The notes beneath the pieces were generated by a model. That model worked only from the letters and a program-made list of their open reading frames with translations. It was not told where the DNA came from and ran no database searches. Position numbers and translations under genes: made by a program. 64,000 nt of DNA from Panonychus citri (Eukaryota > Arthropoda > Arachnida > Trombidiformes > Tetranychidae), in NCBI RefSeq assembly GCF_014898815.1, contig NW_026515545.1:2294001-2358000 (forward strand). The letters are read 5' to 3'. This document shows positions 35,001 to 44,665 of this stretch, one piece after another. Positions within the stretch are counted from its first letter, which is position 1, and each line of letters begins with the position of its first letter.

Positions 35001-36481
35001 TGATCAATGGTAAAAATGTCCTCCTCTATAATCTTGATCTCATCTCTGATATTTCCGATCAATATTCACGATTTGATACTCAGTTGAAGGAAAATTCAAT
35101 AATCACAAGTCAAGAAAATGAACCTCCATTCATCGAGATGAAACCAATGGTACACAACAAGTATAATGTTGATTATTTAGAAAAATTTGTCGAAGCATTT
35201 TTTGGAGATTTAACAGAGACAACAATGTACGGTCAACAACACGAGAGAATTAATCGAGTAATCGATTGGTTAGCAGAAAGAAATGCAACCCAAAAGAAGC
35301 CCAAAGAGGTACCAGCACGAATTATTCATCATCTTTGTTGTAATGATTTAAAAGGAGCTATTGATGAAGCTTTAACTGGTCGAATGCCTAAAATTGCCAT
35401 ATTACTTTGTTCCGGAAATAATCTGAATGTAAGAACAAGTACAATCAAACAATTAGAAAGTTGGCGGAAAAGTGGTGCCGATGCTTTTATCGACAAAACA
35501 CTTCTAAAGATTTATGTTATCCTCTCTGGCGGCGTAAGTTGGATTACAAGTACTGGTGATGAGATTGACGTTCTTGAAGGTGCAACTTGGACTCAACAAT
35601 TATGTCTCATGTTGATTTTTTCCTCTCTCCAAGAAGGATTGCAAGAGTGTATCAGCAATCTAACGGTTAAAACCAATGACATCGAATATCATTTACTTGC
35701 TCGACATTCGCCCTTTGAAGCAATCGACGCAGCTTCCAACCACCTTGAAGGTTGGTTTCTTCATCAATCTCTTCAAAGTTATCAAGTTATCAAGAATGAT
35801 GTTCGAAGTGATCTTCTTCACCTGATTGTTTGGTCTCAATTGATTTCGAAAGATGTACTTTTAGCCTGTTTTGTTGCCTGTCATATTCGAGATGATTTTC
35901 TTCGTAACTATGCAGTTGACGAAGCAATCACTCATAGCTCACCCAATTTTCGACCTCAAGATGACACCCATTTATCATCATCACTCTCCATTCCAAAAGC
36001 TTTGCTTGCCCGATTGAAAGCAATTTATTATAAAAACATTTTCGACCATGATAAATATGCTCACAGTTTACTTGAAGGTCAAGAATGGTCTAAAGCTCAT
36101 GATGCATTTGTTGAGAAAATATTCCCCGAATTAGTGATCTATTCAAATTTGGATTCTCTCCGTCAAATTATTGACCAATTAAAGGAGCATCGGGAAAAAA
36201 TTGCCAACTGGAACTTTAATGGAGCTAATGTTTTCGACATTTACTCTCAAGCTTTGGTCAGTCAATCGGATGTCAATCTGGACGAATTCAATGCTCACCT
36301 GTTGAAGTGCGATAATAATCGTCAAACATTATGTCAAAGTGAAATGGCTCGAAAAATGAATTACATATTGGTCAGTGTCAGAGGTGGACTTTACCAGTTA
36401 AATACACCGATTCCTCCCGATTATGCGTTGAAAGAATTGAACTACAACTGCCGTCAATTGCTTAATCTCATTTCCCGATGA
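31685..36481 (+). CDS. Nup98-96: Nup98-Nup96 precursor (one single-base frameshift)
   Basis: Precursor that self-cleaves into FG nucleoporin Nup98 and the Y-complex scaffold Nup96. Exon 1 31685-31955, intron 31956-32082 (with a CT run), exon 2 32083-36481. Order: GLFG/FG repeats with GLEBS motif (about residues 142-198), glutamine tract, autoproteolytic domain ending KHFSKY with cleavage expected after HF at base 34375, then an acidic linker and the all-helical Nup96 part (for example SWRKSGADAF, TLLKIYVILSGG). Restoring one base gives 1556 aa: 855 for Nup98 (human 863) and 701 for Nup96, somewhat short for the family. The break is near 33185-33190, where the frame at 32083-33190 ends and that at 33191-36481 takes over; copy one has GGAAGC where this has GGAGTT, so one A appears to be missing. 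The 1095-codon downstream frame argues the gene is functional and the break recent or artefactual. Confidence 0.92.
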
Positions 36482-36907
36482 AAATAACAATCAAACTCTC
36501 TCTCTCTCTCTCTTACAACTTGTTAAATTTTATTTTTGACTCTCTCCACCTTAAAGCCAAGTAACGGTCCATTTTTGATAAATTGTTCATCCATAATCAT
36601 CAACAATCTAAATGATCCTAAAAGCAAACAATGTATTTCCCTTTCTCTCTCTTTCTTTAAAAAAAGAAGAAAATAAACAACAATCATAACTCTCTCTCAA
36701 AACAGTTAATTTTAAATTTTGAATTCGTAACAGTTTCTTTCTATTGCGTAATAATTTCTTCTCGAATCGGTCAACAGGTGTCGCTGTTAACCGATTTTCT
36801 TAATTGCATTTGTTGTTTTGTCGCCATCCGGTTGATTATTTTGTTTAATTTTTCTTTTAATTAATTTGTTACTTTTCATAATTTAATCTTTTGACGATTA
36901 AACAGAA
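36482..36907. other. Short intergenic region: Nup96 3' end and TXNL1 promoter
   Basis: 426 bases with CT runs and AATAAA near 36673 for Nup98-96. The last 100 bases (from 36808, GTTTTGTCGCCATCCGG) are repeated before the second thioredoxin gene at 39834 and so mark the left end of the tandem duplication. Confidence 0.6.
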
Positions 36908-38185
36908 ATGGTTGTTATTGTTGTTCCTGATGATTCTCGGTTCCAATTGGAACTGGCAAATGCCGTGAACAATTTAGCGGTGGTTGATTTTACTGCTTCA
37001 TGGTAAGTTTTTTGTTCATAATTCTCAATGTTTTCAATGTTTTTTTTCACTACTTTTTGATTTAATCTGTTGATTGTTCAATAGTGGGGAAGAATTAATT
37101 TCTAATCATTTTAATGGCAACAAGTTGTTCTTTACTTGGTTGGTATTGTGATCTTTGTTGTTAATCAGTGTAACATTTGGTTGATTGTTTCGGTTTTTCT
37201 GTTGTCTCTTGGTTTGTTTCTCCTTCTAGTATTGATAGCAAATGAGAATTTTTTTCCGTTTGTTTTGGCTTTTCTAATGGAATTTATTTTTTCTTCTCTC
37301 AATTCTATTCGTTTTTAGGTGTGGCCCTTGTCAAATTATTGCCCCAGTTTTTGAGCAATTGAGTAACAAGTATACTCGTGCTGTATTTCTTAAAGTAGAT
37401 GTTGACCAATGTCAAGAAAGTGCTCATTCTCAAGGAGTTAATGCAATGCCAACATTTATATTCTATCGTAATAAAGTTAAACTCGCCGCCATTCAGGGTG
37501 CCAATGCTGGGGCCTTAGAAGCCAAAATAAAGGAGTTAATTGGTGATGATGATGAGGGTGGTGATGCTGGTAGTAGTTCCAGTTTGGTTCCTGGTCACAT
37601 TAATCTAAATTCTATGTTGGCTAAACAAGATTGTGAATGTCTTAATGAGAGTGATGATCATACTCTTGCTGGTTGTTTGACCTCTGCAACCTCATATCTT
37701 GAATCTGATGTTGATGAACAGTTGATCATTAATTTAGCTTTCACTCAAAATGTTAAACTTCATTCCTTAATTATCACAGCTCCTGCTGACAAAGGGCCTA
37801 AATTTCTTAAACTGTTCATAAATCAACCACGAACATTAGATTTTGATCAAGCTGAATCAATGGAAGCAGTTCAAACAATTGAATGTACTCCAAAAGATTT
37901 AACTGAAGGAGCATTGATACCACTTAAATATGTCAAATTTCAAAACATTCGTAGTTTATTGGTTAGTTAACTTTTTAATTGTTCCCTTGCTCTTTTGATT
38001 ACTATTCTCATTTTCTCTAATTTTAATTATTTCTCTCTCGCTCTCTCTAGATCTTTGTGAAAAACAATCAAGGAGGAACTGAAACAACCAGAATTGATCA
38101 TTTGGGAATCATTGGATCTCCATTAAATACAACCAATTTGAGTGATTTAAAACGAGTTGCCGGTAAAATAGGCGAAAGTCATTGA
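36908..38185 (+). CDS. TXNL1: Thioredoxin-like protein 1 (thioredoxin + PITH domain)
   Basis: Cytosolic redox protein that associates with the 26S proteasome. Three exons: 36908-37002, 37319-37961, 38051-38185; the codon for Trp of the active site is split by intron 1 (TG|G). Total 873 nt, 290 aa (human TXNL1 289). The N-terminal thioredoxin domain has the CxxC site WCGPC at residues 32-36 and the cis-proline motif AMPTF; the C-terminal PITH domain ends with VKNNQGGTETTRIDHLGIIG and KIGESH, a hallmark of the family. Exon phases fit throughout. It lies 427 bp downstream of Nup98-96 on the same strand. A truncated paralogue follows at 39934. Confidence 0.96.
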
Positions 38186-38715
38186 AAGTCTAATTCAAAA
38201 ATGGACCATTACACAAATTGCGAAAAAGTGATCTTCCATATTCTTAGATTAAATTGTAACAAACAAATAAATCTGAATTGAAAAGATCACCAATTAAACG
38301 AGAAAGTTATCAAATCCAAACCAAAAGTTTTGTTTCCATTAACATTTTATTTGATTGATAAAAATTTTCAAGGATAATATTACAATAACATATTGTACTG
38401 ATCAATGGTTGATTACCAAACAAAATACTTCAATTAAAACTTGAAATAATCTCACAAATTTCTGTTAGTTAATAAATACAAAAATAAACCGAATCATTGT
38501 ATCCAACACAATTAATTGAATCTTTTCGATTCTAATCCTAATCAATCGATTGTAATCTGCTAATTTCATTTATTACTCTTTCAACTAATAACTTTCCTCG
38601 AAACTTTGATGTTGTAGTTTTCGCTTCACAATTTCGCCCATAAATTTAGTTATGAATTTTTAATATCGCTTGAAAATGATGAAAGTTGCCTCGGTAGTGA
38701 GTTTTGACCACCATG

Positions 38716-39065
38716 TTACCACGGACGGCTAAAAGAAACGCGTGTCATTTCATCAGCACAATCACAAGGTGGACATGGATTCTTAAGCTCGATTTGGACC
38801 ATTTTAGCGAAACGCATTATTAGTTTATGGAAAAATTGCTCCCCTTCCTGAAGAAATCGACTGTTGTTACGAACAGTATCATCTAAATCATAATCCGAGA
38901 TCAAACTGTCATATTCTCGTTTATTCTCATATTAGACCCTCGTTCTTGTGTGAGTGATAATTGAGACAAAGTTTTGGTGCCGAGAGGAAATAATACTTAC
39001 GAATATTCAATCAATTTTAACAAAGAGAAAAGTTTTTCACGAAAAAGTTGAAAAATCGTTTTCAT
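38716..39065 (-). CDS. Possible small two-exon gene, copy A (84 aa, unknown)
   Basis: Tentative. Exon 1 39065-39001 (MKTIFQLFREKLFSLLKLIEY) is followed by a consensus donor GTAAGT; of the nearby AG sites only that at 38906 keeps the frame open, giving exon 2 38905-38716 (SLISDYDLDDTVRNNSRF... ending SFSRPW). Joined length 255 nt. The second exon has an acidic start, a helical middle and a cysteine motif NPCPPCDCADE. No family is recognised and the acceptor lacks a good pyrimidine tract. The same structure is present in the duplicate at 41539-41888 with one silent and one Met-to-Thr change in exon 2, too few to test selection. Confidence 0.3.
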
Positions 39066-39242
39066 ATTAGAAAAGAAAAACTTTTATCAATTTTAATAGC
39101 TGTTTTAAGGGTGACAAAGAACTGACTGTTGAATTATCATAATTTTGGCATTAAATTGATCCGTGTAATAAGATGCATAATAAGATAAAATTTTAAATTC
39201 ACTGGTAATATTGATTAAATTACAATTTATCAATCTTTGAAT

Positions 39243-39310
39243 CTGAATCTTTTTCGTCTCATTTTTTATTTGATTTGTTTTGTTGTTGATTTTTTATTTT
39301 ATCTCATTTT
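39243..39310 (+). repeat. Copy of the DNAJB9 upstream sequence
   Basis: CTGAATCTTTTTCGTCTC through TTTTATCTCATTTT matches 43135-43203, just before the DNAJB9-like start codon, with about three differences in 68 bases. Confidence 0.75.
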
Positions 39311-39480
39311 CATATTCGAGATGATTTTCGTTGTAACTGTGCTTTTAACGAAACAATCACTTATAACTCACCCGATTTTCTATCTCAAGATGACTCCCAC
39401 CAATTGTAGTTTCCCTACCGCAACTTAAAGAAAAACTTCAAGGTACATTTAGAACCATTTTCGTTTATAATTGACCAAAG
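39311..39480 (+). pseudogene. Relic of Nup96 (C-terminal part)
   Basis: The stretch TCATATTCGAGATGATTTTC onwards is a diverged copy of Nup98-96 bases 35881-36050: it translates as HIRDDFRCNCAFNETITYNS and LSQDDSHQ where the gene has HIRDDFLRNYAVDEAITHSS and RPQDDTHL, and weaker similarity continues through SLPQL..TIF. It stops early (TAG near 39406). Its place upstream of the second thioredoxin gene copies the order Nup96 then TXNL1 seen in unit A, so it is probably part of the same or an older segmental duplication. Confidence 0.75.
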
Positions 39481-39708
39481 TTTAATTTGAATAAAAATAT
39501 TCTATTGAAGAATAATGAAAAAATTCATCATCTAACAAATAATTTCTTCTCAAAAAGAAAGAGAAAAAAGAGAGAAAAAGAAAGAAGAGAATCAAAAAGA
39601 AAGAGAAATCACAAGTGGAGTCTCTCGTGCCTATTGTATGCCACACACATTTTCCATTCAATTCGCTCTCTCTCTCTCTCTCTCACTCACTCACTCTACT
39701 CTTCGATA

Positions 39709-39791
39709 TACAGGGTGTAAAGAAAGTAACGTAACGTTACTAACGTTCATGGGTTAGGTTTAAGATGCGTGAATTGATGGTACACTCTGTA
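39709..39791. mobile_element. Very short TIR element (about 80 bp)
   Basis: TATACAGGGTGTA (39707-39719) and TACACTCTGTATA (39781-39793) are inverted repeats with 12 of 13 matches, flanked by TA. The interior holds a palindrome (GTAACGTTAC). The ACAGGGTGT end is common in arthropod MITEs; the class is inference. Confidence 0.6.
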
Positions 39792-39933
39792 TAATATTCA
39801 GAGTATATATTCAATTTTATCGGGGAGACACCAATTTGTTGTTTTGTCGCCATCCGGTTGATAATTTTGTTTAATTTTTCTTTTAATTAATTTGTTACTT
39901 TTCATAATTTAATCTTTTGACGATTAAACAGAA

Positions 39934-40572
39934 ATGGTTGTTATTGTTGTTCATGATGATTCTGATTTCAAATTGAAACTGGAAAACGCCGGGATCAATT
40001 TAGTGGTGGTTGAATTTACGGGTGCATGGTAAGTTTTTTGTTTATATTATAATTCTCAATGTTTCACATTTTGATTTAATCTGTTGATTGTTCAATAGTG
40101 GGGAAGAATTAATTTCTAATCACTTTAATGACAACAAGTTGTTCTTTACTTGGTTGGTATTGTGATCGTTGTTGTTAATCAGTGTAATATTTGGTTGATT
40201 GTTCCGGTTTTTCTGTCGTCTCTTGGTTTGTTTCTCCTTCTAATATTGATAGAAAATGAGAATTTTTTTCCGTTTGTTTTTGCTTTTCTAATGGAATTTA
40301 TTTTTCTTCTCTCAATTCTATTCGTTTTTAGGTGTAACCCTTGTCTAAAGATGTCCCCAGTTTTTAAGCAATTGAGTAACAAGTATACTCGTGCTGTATT
40401 TCTTAAAGTAAATGTTGACCAATGTCAGGAAACTGCTATAAATCAAGACATTGTAGTATTGCCAGCATTTGGGTTCTATCGTGATGAAACCAGACTCACC
40501 TTATTTACGGGTGCCAATGCTGAGGCCTTAGAAGCCAAAATAAAGGAGTTAATTGGTGATGATGCTGTATGA
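39934..40572 (+). CDS. Truncated TXNL1 paralogue, thioredoxin domain only, WCNPC site
   Basis: Exon 1 39934-40028 and exon 2 40332-40572 keep the exact intron position of TXNL1 (Trp codon split TG|G); 336 nt, 111 aa. The PITH domain is gone: the frame stops at GDDAV where unit A continues into the linker, because about 707 bp are deleted. The active site reads WCNPC in place of WCGPC and the cis-Pro loop reads VLPAF in place of AMPTF; both catalytic cysteines remain. Substitutions are denser in coding than in intron sequence (for example the AINQDIVVLPAFGFYRD part against AHSQGVNAMPTFIFYRN). This suggests relaxed or changed selection. It could be a new single-domain thioredoxin or a dying duplicate. 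Confidence 0.75.
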
Positions 40573-40711
40573 TTGTAACAAACAAATAAATCTGAATTGA
40601 AAAGATCACCAATTAAACGAGAAAGTTATCAAATCCAAATCAAAAGTTTCGTTTCCATTAACATTTTGTTTGATTGATAAAATTTTTCAAGGATAATATC
40701 ACAATTACATA

Positions 40712-41233
40712 CACTCCAGTACCTACTCAAGTTTTATTTTGAGCACCTTGGTGCAATCACTTGAATCATTTTTGCTATAGTGTATCCGCTGTATCTCCGC
40801 CAGTGGAGGAAATCCGTTCCAGGTAACTCAGGATAGGAAAATTACAATATATTTGAGTTTACAAATTATTAAAAATGGTAAAAATAATGAGTAAAATTTA
40901 CAAATTATATCAATTGACTGATGGTTAATTTGATTGACCAAAGTTCCAATTCGATGATTGTAAATAAGTACCAAGGGTTGAGATGAAAGTGAGGATTAGG
41001 TGCAAAAAATAGTTTCATTCGTTAGGTAAGACACGAAGAAAAAGAGAAAAAGAAATTTTTAGGATTTCAATCTTTAAAATGTGAAGACAATTATCTTGAT
41101 TATAAATGTGAGCTAATTTTAAAACAATTTGATTAATAATTGTATTTGTATTATTGTATAATCAGGTAAAGTCAATTAAATTAAAATTTATCAGGAGCGA
41201 GGCACTAGCGAGTATTAAGTGGGTACTTGAGTT
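40712..41233. mobile_element. 522-bp TIR element (MITE) inserted in duplication unit B
   Basis: Unit A has an uninterrupted ACATATTGTACTG at 38397-38410; unit B has ACATA, then 522 extra bases, then TATTGTACTG. The insert begins CACTCCAGTACCTACTCAAG and ends in the imperfect inverse (reverse complement AACTCAAGTACCCACTTAAT), flanked by TA at 40710-40711 and 41234-41235. This filled/empty site pair proves mobility and places the insertion after the duplication. No transposase frame is present. Confidence 0.85.
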
Positions 41234-41538
41234 TATTGTACTGATCAATGGTTGATTACCAAACAAAATACTTCAATTAAAACTTGAAATAATCTCACAA
41301 ATTTCTGTTAGTTAATAAATACAAAAATAAACCGAATCATTGTATCCAACACAATTAATTGAATCTTTTCGATTGTAATCAGCTAATTTCATTTATTACT
41401 CTTTCAACTAATAACTTTCCTCGAAACTTTGATGTTGTAGTTTTCTTTTCACAATTTCGCCCATAAATTTAGTTATGAGTTTCTAATATCGCTTGAAAAT
41501 GATGAAAGTTGCCTCGGTAGTGAGTTTTGACCACCATG

Positions 41539-41888
41539 TTACCACGGACGGCTAAAGGAAACGCGTGTCGTTTCATCAGCACAATCACAAGGTGGACATG
41601 GATTCTTAAGCTCGATTTGGACCATTTTAGCGAAACGCATTATTAGTTTATGGAAAAATTGCTCCCCTTCCTGAAGAAATCGACTGTTGTTACGAACAGT
41701 ATCATCTAAATCATAATCCGAGATCAAACTGTCATATTCTCGTTTATTCTCATATTAGACCCTCGTTCTTGTGTGAGTGATAATTGAGACAAAGTTTTGG
41801 TGCCGAGAGGAAATAATACTTACGAATATTCAATCAATTTTAACAAAGAGAAAAGTTTTTCACGAAAAAGTTGAAAAATCGTTTTCAT
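41539..41888 (-). CDS. Possible small two-exon gene, copy B (84 aa, unknown)
   Basis: Duplicate of 38716-39065 with the same candidate exons (donor GTAAGT, acceptor ACAG) and the same stop. Differs from copy A in exon 2 by one silent change and one Met-to-Thr change (ADETTRVS against ADEMTRVS). Tentative for the same reasons. Confidence 0.28.
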
Positions 41889-42537
41889 ATTAGAAAAGAA
41901 AAACTTTTATCAATTTTATTCCAAAAATCATTAGAATTGAATTGACAGTATTGTCAATCGATTAGACAATTTGTAAAAGGTGGAGAAGTTTCACTTTATC
42001 CAACGAAATTTACTAATTGTTACAATTAAATTTAATTCGAACAAAAATTCCAACAGGTGTCACCATCTATCGGAGCAGAATTTCAGTTTTCTTTTTCAAG
42101 AAGTGTCAATATTTAGAAAGAGCCTATTCGTACATAAACTGTGTGCGATTAGGCGCTGAGAAAGTTCATCATAAATTTTCATGTTTTTACCCTGTTGTAG
42201 CATCAATTTTCTTTCCCTGTGATAGTTATAAGTGACACATAAAGTGAAACAAGCCTATTAAAAAACGAAATTCAAAAACGACAATCAAAAACGCTCTTAA
42301 AAAACGAAAATTCAAAAACTTGAAAACCACTTCTCTCTTCTCTATCACTTTCCCTTCTGTTTCGTCTTTTCTTCTCTTCTCTCTCATTTCCTCTCTTCTC
42401 TGTATCATGAATTTTAATGAATTTTCTTATTTTTTTCCTTTTCTTTTCCTTAATCTTAGCATTTGAATGATTCTATTTAATTTGGTATCTCATTGGTTTA
42501 AATCGGTCAATTGATCCTCTTACATGAAACCCAAACA

Positions 42538-42636
42538 AATACCAACTTGGACGCCATGATGAAAACGATGAAGTAGCTCTATGGATGAATACAGTTGGTC
42601 CATATCCTAATTGACAAGAAACTTATAACAATTGTA
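42538..42636 (+). pseudogene. Relic of a TM9SF (nonaspanin) gene
   Basis: Reads KYQLGRHDENDEVALWMN then TVGPYPN, stop, QETYN. The EVxLWMNxVGPYxNxQETY signature belongs to the lumenal domain of TM9SF3-type nonaspanins, from established knowledge of that family. The in-frame TGA, and further stops right after, show that it is a dead fragment. No other exon of such a gene is in the window. Confidence 0.75.
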
Positions 42637-43042
42637 GAAATTATTGAACATGTACTGATAATTGAAGAAACTGGAAAAATGAAACATTTTAAATGTTATC
42701 CTGTAAATGAGGTGGTATAATGACCTCATGGTGGGTGCGATATTAAGCGCACTCAGTTGTTATACAACTCCTGTAACCTGGATACACAATAAAACTATCC
42801 GTACAAAAACATATGTCTATTAAAAACAGTGCAAGTGTTTTTCGGCTCAAAATTAAGCGGAAATTTTTTTCGGCTTAAGATCTCGGCTGAAAATAGAAAT
42901 AACTTTAATTGTTCAGTTAATTGTGTTTGTTTAAATTAGGTTAGGTTAGGTCTTCATTAAAAGGGAAAAAGTCGTCGAAGGAAGGCCCGGAGGGCCTGAG
43001 ACAATCAAAAAAGCAAACAATTAGCCGAAAAAAATTGATTAA

Positions 43043-43084
43043 GATTCGATATTATCTGATGTGAATATCCGATAATATCGAATC
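43043..43084. other. Perfect 14-bp hairpin
   Basis: GATTCGATATTATC (43043-43056) and GATAATATCGAATC (43071-43084) are exact reverse complements with a 14-base loop, close to the right inverted repeat of the 42120-43105 interval and about 150 bp before the DNAJB9-like gene. Confidence 0.8.
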
Positions 43085-43229
43085 CATAGTTGTACGAATA
43101 GGCTCAACCCAATATTTAAGCTACGTCACTTTAACTGAATCTTTTTCGTCTCATTTTTTATTTCATTTGTTTTGTTGTTGTTTTTTTTATTTTATCTCAT
43201 TTTGTTTGTGTCACCTCTCAATTTCCATC

Positions 43230-44093
43230 ATGAAATATCCGACACCTTTATCTGTTGCTGCTACTTTTGCAGCTTTAACTCTCATCATGAACGAGATGGA
43301 TTACATATCATGTAAACAAGATTTTTACGATCTCCTTGGTGTCAGTAAAACGGCCACTGATCGAGAAATTAAAAGAGCCTTTCGGAAATTGGCCTTAAAA
43401 TATCATCCAGATAAAAATAAGTCCAAAACTGCGGAGGAAAAATTTCGAGAAATAGCCGAGGCTTATGGTACTTTATCCGATCCTGATAAACGTAAGAAAT
43501 ATGATCAATTTGGACATTCAGCTTTCTCCTCGGAAATGCCTTCAGGTCAAGGTGGAGGTTGGACTGGTGGTGGTGCTCATTTTAGAGCAGATTTTGATTA
43601 TAATGAATTCTTCAGACATTTTGATGATGCATTCCGATTCCATGGATCTCATTATCAAACACATTACCATAATCATGGAGGTGATGAAGATCCTACTCAC
43701 CATCATCAGGGTCATGATCATAGACATCATCGATTTCAATTCGCTGGATTCAATTTTGATGATCTTTTCAGCGAAAACATTTGGGGTAAGTTAATTGTTT
43801 CATTGTTACATTTTAAGTTTTCCGTAAAATACAACATTTTAAATTCTTCTATTTTTCTTGCTTCTCCAGATGCTGAGGATATTCACCAATTCGGTCACCA
43901 TGCTAGTCAAGGTTTCGGTCCAGAGTTTCATGGATTTGGTTCTGGTGAATCGTTTTTCGGTTCTCATTTCGGTCCAGGTAGTCACCAACATAGTTCAATG
44001 GAATTCAATCAGAATCCAGGCTCAAGACAAGGCTGTAAGACTGTAACTAAAAGAATGGGAAATACCGTTATGACGATGACTGAATGTTCATGA
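43230..44093 (+). CDS. DNAJB9: DnaJ homologue of the ER lumen (DNAJB9/ERdj4-like)
   Basis: Hsp40 co-chaperone that stimulates the ER Hsp70 BiP in folding and ER-associated degradation. Exon 1 43230-43785, intron 43786-43869 (GTAAGTT..CTCCAG), exon 2 43870-44093; 780 nt, 259 aa (mammalian DNAJB9 is about 223). The start at 43230 gives an N-terminal hydrophobic signal segment (PLSVAATFAALTLIM), then a J domain beginning DFYDLLGVSK with the HPD motif (KYHPDKNKS) and KKYDQFGH at its end. A Gly-rich and His-rich middle (THHHQGHDHRHH) and FNFDDLF follow; the C-terminus (GCKTVTKRMGNTVMTMTECS) matches the family. No KDEL-type signal is seen. The gene stands alone, with a duplicated 68-bp piece of its upstream region at 39243. 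Confidence 0.93.
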   Translation: MKYPTPLSVAATFAALTLIMNEMDYISCKQDFYDLLGVSKTATDREIKRAFRKLALKYHPDKNKSKTAEEKFREIAEAYGTLSDPDKRKKYDQFGHSAFSSEMPSGQGGGWTGGGAHFRADFDYNEFFRHFDDAFRFHGSHYQTHYHNHGGDEDPTHHHQGHDHRHHRFQFAGFNFDDLFSENIWGKLIVSLLHFKFSVKYNILNSSIFLASPDAEDIHQFGHHASQGFGPEFHGFGSGESFFGSHFGPGSHQHSSMEFNQNPGSRQGCKTVTKRMGNTVMTMTECS

Positions 44094-44665
44094 TTTAAAT
44101 GAACAATTTCTCAAGACTTTCTACTATTCCAAGAACCTGGCAAAGTCTCCAATTAAAATCTGTGCCTTTAGAAAGTGAGATTTTGATATTTGGCTGTAAA
44201 AAACAAATTCGATAGATGAAAAAAAATATCAAAACCAAACCAAATATACTCACCAAATCTATTAATCATCAATGTAAAATTTTCCATGTAATCAGTTTGT
44301 AAATTTGTTAACGATTTTCATGAGTTTATCAAATAATCGATAATTGTTCATTCTCATCGGACCAATTTATCTATAATTTATTAAATTCTCTTTTCAGTTG
44401 CATTTGTTAAAATCTTTAAATATAAGGTAAACTTTAAATTCTTCCCAGTTAAATTGTGAATTTGAACAAAAAATACCAAGAAAAAATGGAAAAATTTTCC
44501 CGATGATTGTGTGATTAAGTTGAATACTCGATATTTTCACAAATTGATCAATTGTCTCTGTCATGTTGTTCCAGTTTACAATCAGAATTAACTGTTGATG
44601 TTAAACTTTTTTGTTTATTTTCCTCTTTTGTTATATATGAAAACATTTATCTCTTTGTAAAAATT

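Larger units (their letters stand above)
36808..39096 (+). repeat. Tandem duplication, unit A (TXNL1 and downstream)
   Basis: Starts at ATTTGTTGTTTTGTCGCC and ends in AAACTTTTATCAATTTTA. The same sequence recurs at 39834-41919 with three net differences: about 707 bp deleted in B (most of TXNL1 exon 2 and all of exon 3), a 522-bp element inserted in B, and an 18-bp deletion in B. Offsets of 3026, 2319 and 2823 along the unit account for these exactly. Confidence 0.9.
39834..41919 (+). repeat. Tandem duplication, unit B
   Basis: Second copy of 36808-39096, with the deletion, insertion and small indel described there. Outside these, identity by eye is around 95%, including intron 1 of the thioredoxin gene. 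Confidence 0.9.
42120..43105. mobile_element. Interval bounded by 15-bp perfect inverted repeats
   Basis: GAGCCTATTCGTACA (42120-42134) and its exact reverse complement TGTACGAATAGGCTC (43091-43105) bound 986 bp. No target-site duplication is seen next to the repeats, and no transposase. Inside are a TM9SF relic, a (TTAGG)3 run (42936-42950), an AGGCCC-GGA-GGGCCT hairpin near 42984 and a strong hairpin at 43043-43084. It may be a transposon that captured host sequence, or a rearranged remnant. Confidence 0.4.

Noticed and set aside
42017..42235. 72-codon plus-strand open frame
   Set aside because: Crosses the 42120 inverted-repeat end; no ATG-proximal or domain signal.
42936..42950. (TTAGG)3, the arthropod telomere unit
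   Set aside because: Only three units; too short to call an interstitial telomere.
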